The notes beneath the pieces were generated by a model. The model made no database searches. It was not told the origin of the DNA and saw only the letters and a program-made list of their open reading frames with translations. This document shows positions 10,727 through 20,745 of a stretch of 64,000 bases of DNA, in pieces. The stretch's first letter is position 1. Every line of letters begins with the position of its first letter. Origin of the DNA: Vibrio renipiscarius (GTDB lineage Bacteria > Pseudomonadota > Gammaproteobacteria > Enterobacterales > Vibrionaceae). The stretch lies in assembly GCF_000827885.1 (NCBI RefSeq), contig NZ_JTKH01000023.1, positions 213,041 through 277,040 of the forward strand. The letters are read 5' to 3'. Made by a program: the position numbers and the translations under genes.

Positions 10727-11221
10727 ATGATCACCCTTCACACTAATTTTGGTGACATCAAAGTTAAGCTAGACACTGAGAACGCTCCAGAAACAAGCGC
10801 AAACTTCCTACAGTACTGCCGTGATGGTTTTTACGACAACACACTATTCCACCGTGTTATCGATGGTTTCATGATTCAAGGTGGTGGCATGGAGTCTGGC
10901 CTACGTGAGAAGGCAACTCGTGCAACGATCAAAAACGAAGCAAACAACGGCCTAAGCAATAAAGTGGGTACACTTGCAATGGCTCGTACTATGGAACCGC
11001 ATTCGGCAAGCTCTCAGTTCTTCATCAACGTGAGCAACAACACTTTCCTAGACTTCCGTAGCGAAAGCCTAGACGGTTGGGGTTACTGTGTATTTGCTGA
11101 AGTTGTTGAAGGCATGGACATCGTTGACCAAATCAAAGGTGTAAGCACTGGCTCTTACGGTATGCACCAAGATGTACCACTAGAAGACGTGGTAATCACT
11201 GGCACAACTATCGAAGCATAG
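10727..11221 (+). CDS. ppiB: Peptidyl-prolyl cis-trans isomerase B (cytoplasmic cyclophilin)
   Basis: Speeds proline isomerisation during folding. The 164 residues form a single cyclophilin domain with [14 protein letters not shown] near residue 43, [11 protein letters not shown] near 100 and the [18 protein letters not shown] stretch. There is no signal peptide, which separates it from periplasmic PpiA. AAGGA lies 9 bases upstream of the ATG. Codon use is highly biased, as expected for an abundant protein. Confidence 0.96.
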   Translation: MITLHTNFGDIKVKLDTENAPETSANFLQYCRDGFYDNTLFHRVIDGFMIQGGGMESGLREKATRATIKNEANNGLSNKVGTLAMARTMEPHSASSQFFINVSNNTFLDFRSESLDGWGYCVFAEVVEGMDIVDQIKGVSTGSYGMHQDVPLEDVVITGTTIEA

Positions 11222-11229
11222 TTGTCAAT

Positions 11230-11252
11230 AAAGGGCGCTTTGCGCCCTTTTT
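11230..11252 (+). terminator. Terminator after ppiB
   Basis: Stem AAGGGCG/CGCCCTT with a CTTTG-type loop and a T run. It leaves under 20 bases before the lpxH start, so lpxH is translated either from read-through or from a promoter inside this gap or in ppiB. Confidence 0.85.
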
Positions 11253-11270
11253 ATTAACTCTTCAAATATT

Positions 11271-12005
11271 ATGACCACACTCTTTATCTCCGATCTGCAC
11301 CTCTCTCCCAATACGACAGACATCAATCGCTGTTTCACCCAGTTCATGCGCAACGAAGCCATCCATGCTGATGCATTATATGTTCTTGGTGATCTGTTTG
11401 ATTTTTGGGTAGGCGACGATGATAGCAGTGATTTTGCCAAGCAAGTTCGCGCGGAATTTAAACAACTCACCGACCGTGGTGTGCCGTGCTTTTTTGTTAA
11501 GGGCAATCGCGACTTCCTCGTCGGTCAACGCTTTGCCAAGCAAACGGGCATGACATTATTGGGGGATGAAACCGTCATCGACCTGTATGGACGTAAAGCC
11601 GTAATATTGCATGGCGACACGCTGTGTACCGAAGATACCCAATACTTGGCATTTCGTGCCAAAGTAAACCAACCTTGGCTGCAATGGGTATTCAATCGCT
11701 TACCAATGATGCTTAAAAGAAAAATCGTTGGCAAAATTCAGCAAGGCGCACGTGATACGAAACAATCCAAATCGCTGGAGATTATGGATGTAACACAAAG
11801 CGAAGTGGAAGACGTTATGACGGCACATAATGTTGATTTGATGATTCACGGCCACACCCACCGCCCAAACACGCACCGTTTTACGAGCTCGAATCAGCAG
11901 GCCATGACACGTATTGTACTTGGTGATTGGTATGAACAAGGTTCCATTTTATCTTGTGATCCACATAGCCTCACATTAGAAACACGCCCATTTGGCGAGA
12001 AATAA
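11271..12005 (+). CDS. lpxH: UDP-2,3-diacylglucosamine diphosphatase
   Basis: Cleaves UDP-2,3-diacylglucosamine to lipid X plus UMP, the fourth step of lipid A synthesis, at the inner face of the inner membrane. The 244 residues carry the calcineurin-like metallophosphatase motifs in order: FISDLHLSP at 5-13, GDLFDFWVGDD near 41, VKGNRDFL near 76, LHGDTLC near 113 and the paired-histidine GHTHRP near 198. No obvious Shine-Dalgarno precedes the ATG. ppiB is the upstream neighbour, as in E. coli. Confidence 0.96.
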   Translation: MTTLFISDLHLSPNTTDINRCFTQFMRNEAIHADALYVLGDLFDFWVGDDDSSDFAKQVRAEFKQLTDRGVPCFFVKGNRDFLVGQRFAKQTGMTLLGDETVIDLYGRKAVILHGDTLCTEDTQYLAFRAKVNQPWLQWVFNRLPMMLKRKIVGKIQQGARDTKQSKSLEIMDVTQSEVEDVMTAHNVDLMIHGHTHRPNTHRFTSSNQQAMTRIVLGDWYEQGSILSCDPHSLTLETRPFGEK

Positions 12006-12131
12006 CATCACGTTGAAGACCCCCATCATACGATTTAGCGCCGTAATACCCATGAGTGTAAGGTAGCTCTTTACTCTCAGTAGATGGCTCAATACACTAG
12101 CGCCAATTTCAGCCTAACAAATGGTGCTCGT

Positions 12132-12632
12132 ATGAGTCATTGTCCTTGCGGCAACCTAACTAGCTATGAAGAGTGTTGCCAACCTGTCCATCTTGATCAT
12201 CACCACGCTCAAACCCCAGAACAACTGATGCGTGCTCGCTATAGCGCGCATGTAAAACAGCTGGTCGACTTTGTGGTTAAGACTTACCACCCAAGCTGCG
12301 ATGCTGAAGCTCAACGCGATGCGATTGCAGATTCAGTTCACAGTCACTGGTTATCTCTTGAAGTCATGGGCAGCGAAGATGGCAAAAATAGCGAAGAAGG
12401 CTTCGTTACTTTTCAAGCCTACTTTGAACAAGATGACGAAGAATACTGTCTTGAAGAGCGCTCCCGCTTTGTGCGTGAAGACGGTCTTTGGTATTACATT
12501 GATGGTGAATACACTTTGCAAGAAGAAGTACAAGATGAGCGTCTTTCTCAACCAATCAAAAGCCTCAAAGTAGGACGTAATGATCCGTGTATTTGTGGCA
12601 GCGGCAAAAAATTTAAGAAGTGCTGCGGATAA
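12132..12632 (+). CDS. ychJ: YchJ family SEC-C motif protein
   Basis: A 166-residue cytoplasmic protein with zinc-binding cysteine clusters at both ends. The N-terminus is [20 protein letters not shown] and the C-terminus is a classic SEC-C motif ([19 protein letters not shown]) like that of SecA. The centre is an NTF2-like fold with [15 protein letters not shown] start at ATG 12132 because this is the family's usual N-terminus; the frame opens at 12084 without conserved residues. Role unknown. Confidence 0.9.
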   Translation: MSHCPCGNLTSYEECCQPVHLDHHHAQTPEQLMRARYSAHVKQLVDFVVKTYHPSCDAEAQRDAIADSVHSHWLSLEVMGSEDGKNSEEGFVTFQAYFEQDDEEYCLEERSRFVREDGLWYYIDGEYTLQEEVQDERLSQPIKSLKVGRNDPCICGSGKKFKKCCG

Positions 12633-12639
12633 TTAAACA

Positions 12640-12671
12640 AAAAAGGTAGATGCCACGCATCTACCTTTTTA
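12640..12671. terminator. Bidirectional terminator ychJ/yeaC
   Basis: Thirteen-pair stem AAAGGTAGATGC/GCATCTACCTTT with a CAC loop, A run left and T run right, between convergent genes. Confidence 0.9.
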
Positions 12672-12687
12672 TTATCTATCTCTTACG

Positions 12688-12975
12688 TCAATCGATATCA
12701 TTTGGGTTGACGCGGACAATGTCAGATTGTGCTTTTTGAAATTGTTTTTTGAGTTCCGCTTTGGATTTAAAACTGATTTCGCCCCCCTGAGCAACCGTCA
12801 TATGTTGGGCATCATGATTATGTTTCGCTTGGTAAAGCATCACCGCTTGCATGCATGAATCACGCTGTGATTGGGAGAGAATCGTTCCTTCTGGCCACTT
12901 TCCGGTTTCAACCGCATACAGCAAACGCTCGTATGCTTCTGGAGTAATGGCATTAACTAATTGCTCAGCGTCCAT
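12688..12975 (-). CDS. yeaC: YeaC family protein (DUF1315)
   Basis: A 95-residue cytoplasmic protein resembling E. coli YeaC (ITPEAYERLLYAVETGKWP, VMLYQAKHNHDAQHMT). Function is not known. The start at 12975 (MDAEQLVNAITPE) is chosen because AAGGA stands 6 bases before it; the longer frame from 13011 has no such site. In E. coli yeaC also lies beside msrB and gapA, and that cluster is kept here with one lipoprotein gene inserted. Confidence 0.88.
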   Translation of the reverse strand: MDAEQLVNAITPEAYERLLYAVETGKWPEGTILSQSQRDSCMQAVMLYQAKHNHDAQHMTVAQGGEISFKSKAELKKQFQKAQSDIVRVNPNDID

Positions 12976-13078
12976 GGATAATCCTTGATTGTCATTGTCT
13001 AAGCAAAACATAACTGGCTCGTTAATCGAGTCAAGACATGAACCCAGAATAAGCGTCTCTGATCACAAGCAGCAAATT

Positions 13079-13903
13079 ATGAACAGACTCAAATTGGCCA
13101 CCATGATTGGCATAGGATTTCTTTTAAGCGGGTGCTTTGAAGGAAGAAAAAACACCGACCAACTGTGTGAAGAAAATCCTGCACTGCGCTGCGAGCATCT
13201 GAATATGGACGATGGTCAGTGCCGATTACCAAGAACTGACTTAGTTTGGCATCGTTTCGAGTTAATAAAGAACCCGTCTGACGACAACAAAATTCGTGAA
13301 TACCATATTCTCACTGAGTTTAAAAAATGCTTATCGCTGGCCGCTCAAATCCAACCTATCGATCAAAACAATCGTAAGGAAAAGCGCTTCACCACGCTGA
13401 TGCACATTAATGATGAGTTAGTGCGAGTCGTGGCAGACATTAAACAATCCGCCTCAGCACAAGCACTCTATTTCCTGTGGAGCCAAGAGGGAGATAAGGA
13501 AGCGCGTCGCTATTTTTTACAACTCGAAGGTTCAAAAGCGCTTGAGAGTGCCGAAATGCAATATGCACTCGCCACTTTTTATACCAGCCGTGACGTAAAC
13601 AAAACGTTATATCTTTTGAACCGTTCATTGGAACTGGCGGATGGGAAAAACACCAACCTTGATACGATTAAGACACTGGCGAGTCTGAACTTCCAAAACC
13701 AATATAAAGAACGCGCTTATATATGGGCGCAAGTCGCGAAGCAATACAAGGTTCCGACCGCCTCTGTACTTAACCGCCAACTTATGTATGGGTTGAGCGA
13801 AGCGCAATACCAACAACTCGATGAGATTGCGCTTGATGTATACAGCGCAATTGAAAAAGGCACTTACAGCACAGCGATCATTCCTTTATATAAGAATAAT
13901 TAA
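13079..13903 (+). CDS. DUF2989 lipoprotein
   Basis: A 274-residue predicted lipoprotein. The N-terminus MNRLKLATMIGIGFLLSGC ends in a lipobox (LLSGC), so it should be lipidated at C19 and sent to the envelope. The rest is soluble and largely helical, with a Sel1/TPR-like feel (YALATFYTSRDVNKTLYLLNRSLELA). I recognise it as the DUF2989 family of Vibrio and relatives; no function is known. The frame opens at 12989, but only ATG 13079 gives a proper signal peptide. It lies divergent from yeaC. Confidence 0.82.
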   Translation: MNRLKLATMIGIGFLLSGCFEGRKNTDQLCEENPALRCEHLNMDDGQCRLPRTDLVWHRFELIKNPSDDNKIREYHILTEFKKCLSLAAQIQPIDQNNRKEKRFTTLMHINDELVRVVADIKQSASAQALYFLWSQEGDKEARRYFLQLEGSKALESAEMQYALATFYTSRDVNKTLYLLNRSLELADGKNTNLDTIKTLASLNFQNQYKERAYIWAQVAKQYKVPTASVLNRQLMYGLSEAQYQQLDEIALDVYSAIEKGTYSTAIIPLYKNN

Positions 13904-13952
13904 CGAGTCAGCCTTAATGTAAGAGCACATTGATTTTGAAAGAATGAAACAA

Positions 13953-13980
13953 ACAGCGGTGATTTAATCACCGCTTTTTT
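13953..13980. terminator. Terminator shared by the DUF2989 gene and msrB
   Basis: Stem AGCGGTGATT/AATCACCGCT with a T run on the right and A-rich sequence on the left. The msrB stop codon (13964) lies inside the stem, so the last msrB codons form half of the hairpin. Confidence 0.82.
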
Positions 13981-14383
13981 GTTGATTGTTGAAAATTAAC
14001 GACACAGAATTCACACAAAATCGCTCGCCGGTCGTCGGTGGGCCATCTGGAAAAACGTGACCTAGATGGCTATCACAGGTCGCGCAACGAATCTCAGAAC
14101 GAACCATTCCGTGACTCAGATCTTCTAAATAACGCACCGCTTGATCATTAATTGGGGCATCAAAGCTTGGCCAACCACAACCTGAGTCGAACTTATTGCT
14201 TGATTGAAACAAGGGGGCTTGGCAACACGTGCACGAATAAACCCCTGATTCTCGATTGTGCAACAACTTTCCGCTAAAAGGGGCTTCTGTCCCTTGCTGT
14301 CTGCAGACGCGAAATTCCTCATCAGATAAGCGTTCGCGCCAGTATTCTTCCGGCTTGGAAACTTTTTCAATTTCTGTTTTCAT
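13964..14383 (-). CDS. msrB: Peptide-methionine (R)-S-oxide reductase
   Basis: Repairs the R form of methionine sulfoxide in proteins using thioredoxin. The 139 residues have two zinc CxxC pairs (CTCCQAPLF near 50 and [18 protein letters not shown] near 96) and the catalytic cysteine in [10 protein letters not shown] near the C-terminus. There is no signal peptide, so it is cytoplasmic. gapA lies divergently upstream and yeaC downstream, the standard enterobacterial cluster. Confidence 0.95.
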   Translation of the reverse strand: MKTEIEKVSKPEEYWRERLSDEEFRVCRQQGTEAPFSGKLLHNRESGVYSCTCCQAPLFQSSNKFDSGCGWPSFDAPINDQAVRYLEDLSHGMVRSEIRCATCDSHLGHVFPDGPPTTGERFCVNSVSLIFNNQQKSGD

Positions 14384-15725
<1,342 letters not shown>

Positions 15726-15772
15726 TTTCTTAGATAACGATTAGCGAACTTTTCTTTGAGAAAAATCGTGAA

Positions 15773-15801
15773 AAAAGGCGGCTCTTGAGTCGCCTTTTTA
15801 G
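15773..15801 (+). terminator. Terminator of gapA
   Basis: Stem AAAAAGGCGGCTC/GAGTCGCCTTTTT with one mismatch, a small TT loop and a T run, about 50 bases past the stop codon. Confidence 0.85.
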
Positions 15802-15934
15802 TACCTAAAAAACGGCATTTTATACTTAAAATACTGACTTTTATCGAAATTACATTCCTTTGGTTTTTCATTTTTCACCTCTTTGATCCAAAATGGGCCA
15901 ACGGAATCTAATTTTAAAATTCGAGGACTCTTTT

Positions 15935-16816
15935 ATGAACTTGTCTCAATTACCAGCAATCGCTGTTCTCTCAGATAACGTCACTATCGTTCAGCAAGGC
16001 GAAGTGAAAATCGTTCGTGTAATACACGAAAAGGCCGTAGCGGGTATTGCCCTACTGGGTGGTCACGTTGTGTCTTATCAACCGACTGGCCAAGAAGATC
16101 TTATCTGGATGAGCAAAGCCGCGATCTTTGATGGCGAGAAAGCACTGCGTGGTGGGATTCCGGTCTGTTGGCCTTGGTTTGGCCGAGTGGCGGCTCCTGC
16201 CCATGGTTTTGCCCGCAGCCAAGAGTGGGAATTGGTAGAGCACCGTGAAAATGAGCAAGGCGTGATCGTCGAATTGGCGCTATTCCCAAGCGAAGATACG
16301 CTTAGCATTTGGCCTCATTTATTTGATTTACGCTTAGTCATGGAAGTCGGTGACGAATTGAAAGTCACATTGAAAGTGCAAAACATTGACGATCATGCTT
16401 GGACATTCTCTAGCGCATTGCATACCTACTTGAACATCAGTGACATCGAACAAATGCAAGTCACTGGCATGGGCGCTGAGTATATTGATGGTTTACAAGA
16501 AGGTAAGATCTGTCAAGGCGGCGAAAACCTGATGCTAACAGCCGGTATCGATCGCGTTTACACTCAGCCAGAAGCTGTGATCAAAGTCGAAGACCAAGTG
16601 CTAAACCGTACTTTGAATATCACCAATGCCGGTCACAATTCTGCTGTTCTCTGGAACCCGTGGATCGAAGTGGCGACAGATATGGCTGACATGGAAAATG
16701 ATGGTTACAAAACCATGTTCTGTGTGGAGTCCACACTTCATGCACCAACCATCAACGATGGCGTAACCCTACAACCTAATGAAAATTACGAGCTAAGCAC
16801 CATTATCTCTGCTTAA
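15935..16816 (+). CDS. yeaD: D-hexose-6-phosphate mutarotase (YeaD family)
   Basis: Interconverts anomers of glucose-6-phosphate and related sugars, feeding glycolysis. The 293 residues have an aldose-1-epimerase-like beta-sandwich with GGHVVSYQPTGQEDLIWMS, RGGIPVCWPWFGR near 76, the catalytic-type HTYLNI near 160 and the late Glu-containing VLWNPWIE. ATG 15935 is preceded by GAGGA at a 7-base spacing; the upstream in-frame ATG (15893) has no such site. It lies directly after gapA, as in E. coli. Confidence 0.9.
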   Translation: MNLSQLPAIAVLSDNVTIVQQGEVKIVRVIHEKAVAGIALLGGHVVSYQPTGQEDLIWMSKAAIFDGEKALRGGIPVCWPWFGRVAAPAHGFARSQEWELVEHRENEQGVIVELALFPSEDTLSIWPHLFDLRLVMEVGDELKVTLKVQNIDDHAWTFSSALHTYLNISDIEQMQVTGMGAEYIDGLQEGKICQGGENLMLTAGIDRVYTQPEAVIKVEDQVLNRTLNITNAGHNSAVLWNPWIEVATDMADMENDGYKTMFCVESTLHAPTINDGVTLQPNENYELSTIISA

Positions 16817-16841
16817 TCCTCCGTCAAAATTTTCTTGTTTT

Positions 16842-16873
16842 CCAAGCGCCCGCGTCACTGCGGGCGCTTTTGT
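16842..16873 (+). terminator. Terminator after yeaD
   Basis: Stem AGCGCCCGC/GCGGGCGCT with a GTCACT-type loop and a short T run. Confidence 0.85.
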
Positions 16874-16965
16874 TCTCTCGATAAGCAAATCCCTTTTGCC
16901 AAGGCTTTTTCCCGCGACGCTTTCTTGCTAGACTCTGCCGCCTAACTTCGTCTGTTGAGCTTACT

Positions 16966-17787
16966 ATGTCTTATCAATGTCCTCTTTGTCACCTACCGCT
17001 TGCTTTTGCCGAGCGAACGTACCGCTGCAGCAATAACCATGGGTTTGATCTTGCCAAAGAAGGCTATGTCAACCTGATGCCTGTCCAGCACAAACGTTCA
17101 AAAGATCCAGGCGACAATAAAGAGATGATGCAAGCACGCCGTCGTTTCTTGGAAAAAGACTACTACCAACCGATGAAACAAGCTGTTGCACAACTGTGTG
17201 CGCAATATCTTGTCGAGACAGAGCATCAACTGCTTGATATCGGCTGTGGCGAAGGCTACTACACCGATGAAGTGGCAAATTCGCTGCGAGCGCAATCGGA
17301 AGATTCCACTGTATTTGGTTTAGACATTTCAAAAGTGGCGATTCGCTTTGCAGCCAAACGCTACCCGAATTGTCAGTTTACGGTTGCTTCCAGTCACCGC
17401 CTGCCATTTGCCGATGCAAGCTTAAACGCCATTTTACGCATCTATGCGCCATGTAAAGCGGAAGAAATGTCACGCACCTTGGCAGACAATGGTGTGGTGA
17501 TTACTGTCACTCCAGCCGGACGTCACCTTTACCAACTGCGTGAGCACATCTATCAAGAAATTCGTCTACACAACGAAGAGCCTGAGCAACTAGAAGGCTT
17601 TACGTTGGAACATGAACAAAAACTCAATTACGTTATGACACTCGATCAAGGCGATGGGTTTGACCTTTTGCAAATGACGCCCTTTGCCTGGAAAGCGAGT
17701 GATGAATTGCGAGAGTTACTCAAAACCGCCACCAGCTTTGATTGTGAAGCGGACTTTATGATTCGTATCTATCGTAAAAACGCATAA
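16966..17787 (+). CDS. rlmA: 23S rRNA (guanine-745-N1)-methyltransferase
   Basis: Methylates G745 of 23S rRNA using SAM. The 273 residues begin with a zinc finger (C5, C8, C21, H25 in SYQCPLCHLPL and RCSNNHGFD), the hallmark of RlmA-type enzymes. The SAM-binding motif is LLDIGCGEGYYTDEV near 88. Later come LDISKVAIRFAAKRYP and RIYAPCKAEEMSR. It is monocistronic, with a terminator after it. In E. coli loss of this methyl group alters viomycin sensitivity. Confidence 0.93.
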   Translation: MSYQCPLCHLPLAFAERTYRCSNNHGFDLAKEGYVNLMPVQHKRSKDPGDNKEMMQARRRFLEKDYYQPMKQAVAQLCAQYLVETEHQLLDIGCGEGYYTDEVANSLRAQSEDSTVFGLDISKVAIRFAAKRYPNCQFTVASSHRLPFADASLNAILRIYAPCKAEEMSRTLADNGVVITVTPAGRHLYQLREHIYQEIRLHNEEPEQLEGFTLEHEQKLNYVMTLDQGDGFDLLQMTPFAWKASDELRELLKTATSFDCEADFMIRIYRKNA

Positions 17788-17816
17788 ACGGATACGGATC
17801 AATTGAATCGTAATTA

Positions 17817-17854
17817 AGCCCGATAACGCCCAACTGGCTGTTATCGGGCTTTTT
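17817..17854 (+). terminator. Terminator after rlmA
   Basis: Long stem AAGCCCGATAAC/GTTATCGGGCTT with a 12-base loop, then T6. Confidence 0.9.
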
Positions 17855-18105
17855 TATATTGATTGCCACTTATCGACAATACCCCCCTTCATTCAATGTT
17901 CAAACACTCGCTACCGATCCATTCCCCCTCCAGAGGGTAAGGCGTGAGTAACGTCGTGATGACCATCTCCTAAAGACATCTACATTGGCTTAATTATTGC
18001 TATAAATGATTTATTGGTTTAGATGTTTTATTAATTTCACGAATATTTTCCACAAGTTTTTTGAATTGCGGTCGATACAATATTCAGTCCCCATAGGAGA
18101 AATGT
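17855..18105. other. Intergenic region rlmA to unknown gene
   Basis: About 250 bases with C- and T-rich tracts and an AT-rich 3' half. It probably holds the promoter of the 118-residue protein. No hairpin or ORF of note. Confidence 0.45.
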
Positions 18106-18462
18106 ATGACACCCGTTGGATTAGAGTCGGCCAGACTGACCACTATTCAGCAAGCAAAGCCTCAAGCCAAGCCCGCTGACGTTGCCACAAGTCTTAGCCC
18201 ACTAAAGGCAGAAGCCAATAAGGTTACGCTGTCAGAAGAAGGCAAGGCGCTGCTTGCGGCACTCCAAGAGATCGAAAAAGAGAGTGCTAAAATGCCTTCG
18301 GCTGAAAAATCCGTTGGAGACAAAGTGGAATCTTTCGCTCATGGTGCACTGGGTATGGATCATCCAGACACGATAAAAGAGGAAGAGGATGACTCTTATT
18401 CTGCGGGGCAATTTGTGTCCGCAGCGGCAACAATTGGTGGTATTTTGCTGATGCTTGTTTAA
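18106..18462 (+). CDS. Unknown 118-residue protein with C-terminal membrane segment
   Basis: I do not recognise the family. AGGAG lies 6 bases before the ATG, so it is probably translated. The N-terminal 30 residues are rich in Ala, Gln, Lys and Pro and look disordered. A helical stretch follows (VTLSEEGKALLAALQEIEKESAK), then an acidic run (KEEEDDS). The C-terminus has a hydrophobic segment, AGQFVSAAATIGGILLMLV, ending at the last residue. This suggests a tail-anchored protein with its bulk in the cytoplasm. It has its own terminator; neighbours give no hint of function. Confidence 0.7.
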   Translation: MTPVGLESARLTTIQQAKPQAKPADVATSLSPLKAEANKVTLSEEGKALLAALQEIEKESAKMPSAEKSVGDKVESFAHGALGMDHPDTIKEEEDDSYSAGQFVSAAATIGGILLMLV

Positions 18463-18481
18463 GTTAAAAACAAGCATTTTA
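18450..18481 (+). terminator. Terminator overlapping the 3' end of the 118-residue protein gene
   Basis: ATGCTTGTTT and AAACAAGCAT pair across the stop codon, followed by TTTT. Confidence 0.7.
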
Positions 18482-18589
18482 CACAACCATTACATTTACT
18501 TATCCTTACGAATACATTTGCAATTTGTCATAGAAAAGAATAGACCGACATAATGAACTTCGTCATAGCCTTTATGGATGAAGCTAACT

Positions 18590-20476
18590 ATGAAAAATGA
18601 CTTTTCTTTGATCGACAAACCCACCTTTTTTGGTGCCATCGCACTGCTATTAATGATCGTCGTTCCTCTGATTCTATTCCCTGAGCAAGGGGCCGACTGG
18701 ATCGCAATCGCAAAAACCTTTATGACCGATAAGCTCGGTTTCCTCTACCTCGCCTTGGGCATCAGTGCCTTGTTCTTTATGATTTACGTCATTTTTAGTG
18801 ATATGGGGCAAATCAAACTTGGCGACGCAGATGAAAAACCCGAGTTCTCCACCATGTCTTGGGCCGCTATGCTTTTTTGTGGTGGTATTGGCGCAAGCAT
18901 CCTGTATTGGGGATGTATTGAATGGGCTTACTATTACCAAGCGCCCCCTTTCCAATTAGAACCAGGTAGTGAAGAAGCGGTTCGCTGGGCGGCCACTTAT
19001 GGCATTTTCCACTGGGGACCGATTGCATGGGCGATCTATATGATCCCAGCACTGCCAATCGCCTATTTCTTCTATGTCCGCAAGCAACCCGTTCTCAAAG
19101 TATCAAGCGCATTAATGCCTGTTCTTGGGGAAGAACGCAGTAAAGGGACTGTGGGGAAAATTGTGGATGTGCTATTTATCTTCGGTCTTCTTGGCGGCGC
19201 GGCCACCAGCTTGGGTCTTGCTGCACCGCTCATTGGTGAAGGGCTGCATTACTTATTTGGCTTGCCTAAAAACACCTTTAGCCAAGTCTTAGTACTTCTC
19301 GTGTGTACGGCTATCTTTGCCTATTCGTCCTACGCGGGCTTAGAAAAAGGCATTAAATTCTTAAGTAACGTCAATTTTTGGGGTGCTATGGGACTGTTAG
19401 CATTCGTTCTATTTGCCGGGCCAACCATTTTTATGCTGGAAACGGGGCTCGATTCAATCGGACGAATGCTGTCTAACTTCTTTATGATGGCAACATGGGC
19501 AGAACCATTTGGTGGCTACGGCTCATTTGAGGATACTCATTTCCCACAAGATTGGACCATCTTCTACTGGGCATGGTGGTTAGTCTTTGCGCCGAGCATG
19601 GGGCTTTTTGTTGCACGCATTTCACGTGGCCGTACCATTAAAGAAATGGTCTCAGGTGCTATTTTCTTCGGTTCATTGGGCTGTTTTCTTTTCTTCATGA
19701 TTCTGGGTAACTACGGTTTATCACTGCAATTATCAGGTGAGCTTGATGTGGTTGGCATTCTCAATACTGAAGGGGCAACCAAAGCGATTTTCTCGATGCT
19801 AGAAATGCTACCAATGGGTACCGCCGTTATTGCCGTCTTTACCGTGTTATGTATTATTTTTACAGCGACGACTTTCGACTCGATCTCTTACATCCTAGCC
19901 TCTGTGGTGCAAAACAATGTGACGGAAGAGCCAATGCGTTGGAACCGTATGTTCTGGGCATTTACCCTCTCCTTCCTACCAACGGTATTGATGTTTATGG
20001 GTGGCTTAAGCACCTTACAAACTGCCGCGATTGTTGGCGGTTTACCGCTGCTGGGAATTTCCGTTATGTTGATGATCTCGGCAGTACGTGCGACCTCACT
20101 CGATCTTCGCCATCAAGACGACTATGTAGAGTCCACCATCAATATTGAGGAGTTACCTGACGTAGACCCATGGTCAACCGAAGGGATGGCGCTAGCACGT
20201 TTCGAGAAAGCCCGTGATACCGCGCAGGAAGCGGCTGAGGCCGAGCGTCTAGCCATGAATGAACTGGCGCATGTACGTAAACAAATTCGTGCTTTTGCAC
20301 TGGAGCATAGCTTAGATGAAAACTACGCTGATCATAATTTGCCACAAGAACTGCAAGATGCGTTACAACACGCCCTTGATAACATAGCCAAAGCAAAAGA
20401 GTATAAACAACAAGCTTCCGAGCTTTCACAACAAGCAAGAATGGATTTCGACAACGTCATTCCAAATCCATCCTAA
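18590..20476 (+). CDS. BCCT family transporter
   Basis: Sodium- or proton-coupled carrier of betaine, choline, carnitine or related compounds in the inner membrane. It has about 628 residues, 12 predicted membrane segments and the family's signature WAWWLVFAPSMGLFVARISRGRTIKE, plus GGIGASILYWGCIEWAYYY in the fourth-segment region. The C-terminal 100 residues after the last helix are hydrophilic and helical (FEKARDTAQEAAEAERLA), probably a coiled coil like the regulatory tails of osmosensing BCCT carriers. I start at ATG 18590; another ATG 12 bases upstream is possible. Substrate cannot be read from sequence. Confidence 0.88.
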   Translation: MKNDFSLIDKPTFFGAIALLLMIVVPLILFPEQGADWIAIAKTFMTDKLGFLYLALGISALFFMIYVIFSDMGQIKLGDADEKPEFSTMSWAAMLFCGGIGASILYWGCIEWAYYYQAPPFQLEPGSEEAVRWAATYGIFHWGPIAWAIYMIPALPIAYFFYVRKQPVLKVSSALMPVLGEERSKGTVGKIVDVLFIFGLLGGAATSLGLAAPLIGEGLHYLFGLPKNTFSQVLVLLVCTAIFAYSSYAGLEKGIKFLSNVNFWGAMGLLAFVLFAGPTIFMLETGLDSIGRMLSNFFMMATWAEPFGGYGSFEDTHFPQDWTIFYWAWWLVFAPSMGLFVARISRGRTIKEMVSGAIFFGSLGCFLFFMILGNYGLSLQLSGELDVVGILNTEGATKAIFSMLEMLPMGTAVIAVFTVLCIIFTATTFDSISYILASVVQNNVTEEPMRWNRMFWAFTLSFLPTVLMFMGGLSTLQTAAIVGGLPLLGISVMLMISAVRATSLDLRHQDDYVESTINIEELPDVDPWSTEGMALARFEKARDTAQEAAEAERLAMNELAHVRKQIRAFALEHSLDENYADHNLPQELQDALQHALDNIAKAKEYKQQASELSQQARMDFDNVIPNPS

Positions 20477-20497
20477 GCCGTGTCATATCTTCAAATG

Positions 20498-20522
20498 AAA
20501 GCCCACTCTGTGGGCTTTTTTA
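20498..20522 (+). terminator. Terminator after the BCCT gene
   Basis: Stem AAAGCCCAC/GTGGGCTTT with a TCT loop and T6. Confidence 0.88.
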
Positions 20523-20745
20523 CATCAGCCACCGTCCTCTTCATTTAATCATTCCCAGGAAATTCAAACCCGATTAATCAGGTGACTCTTCGGCAAGGCA
20601 ACGCATTGGCACACCCAATGTCATTAGACCAAAATCAAAGTTGGAATATGAATCATTGATGACAATTTTGTGCCGCAACAAAACTGACATCTAAGCATGA
20701 TTAAGTAAGTTCGTCTTAAAAGAGTATCTTTTCACAGGAATTAGA

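Noticed and set aside
20560..20745. Pho box before the alkaline phosphatase gene
   Set aside because: TGTCA-like words occur but at 25-base rather than 22-base spacing; not convincing.
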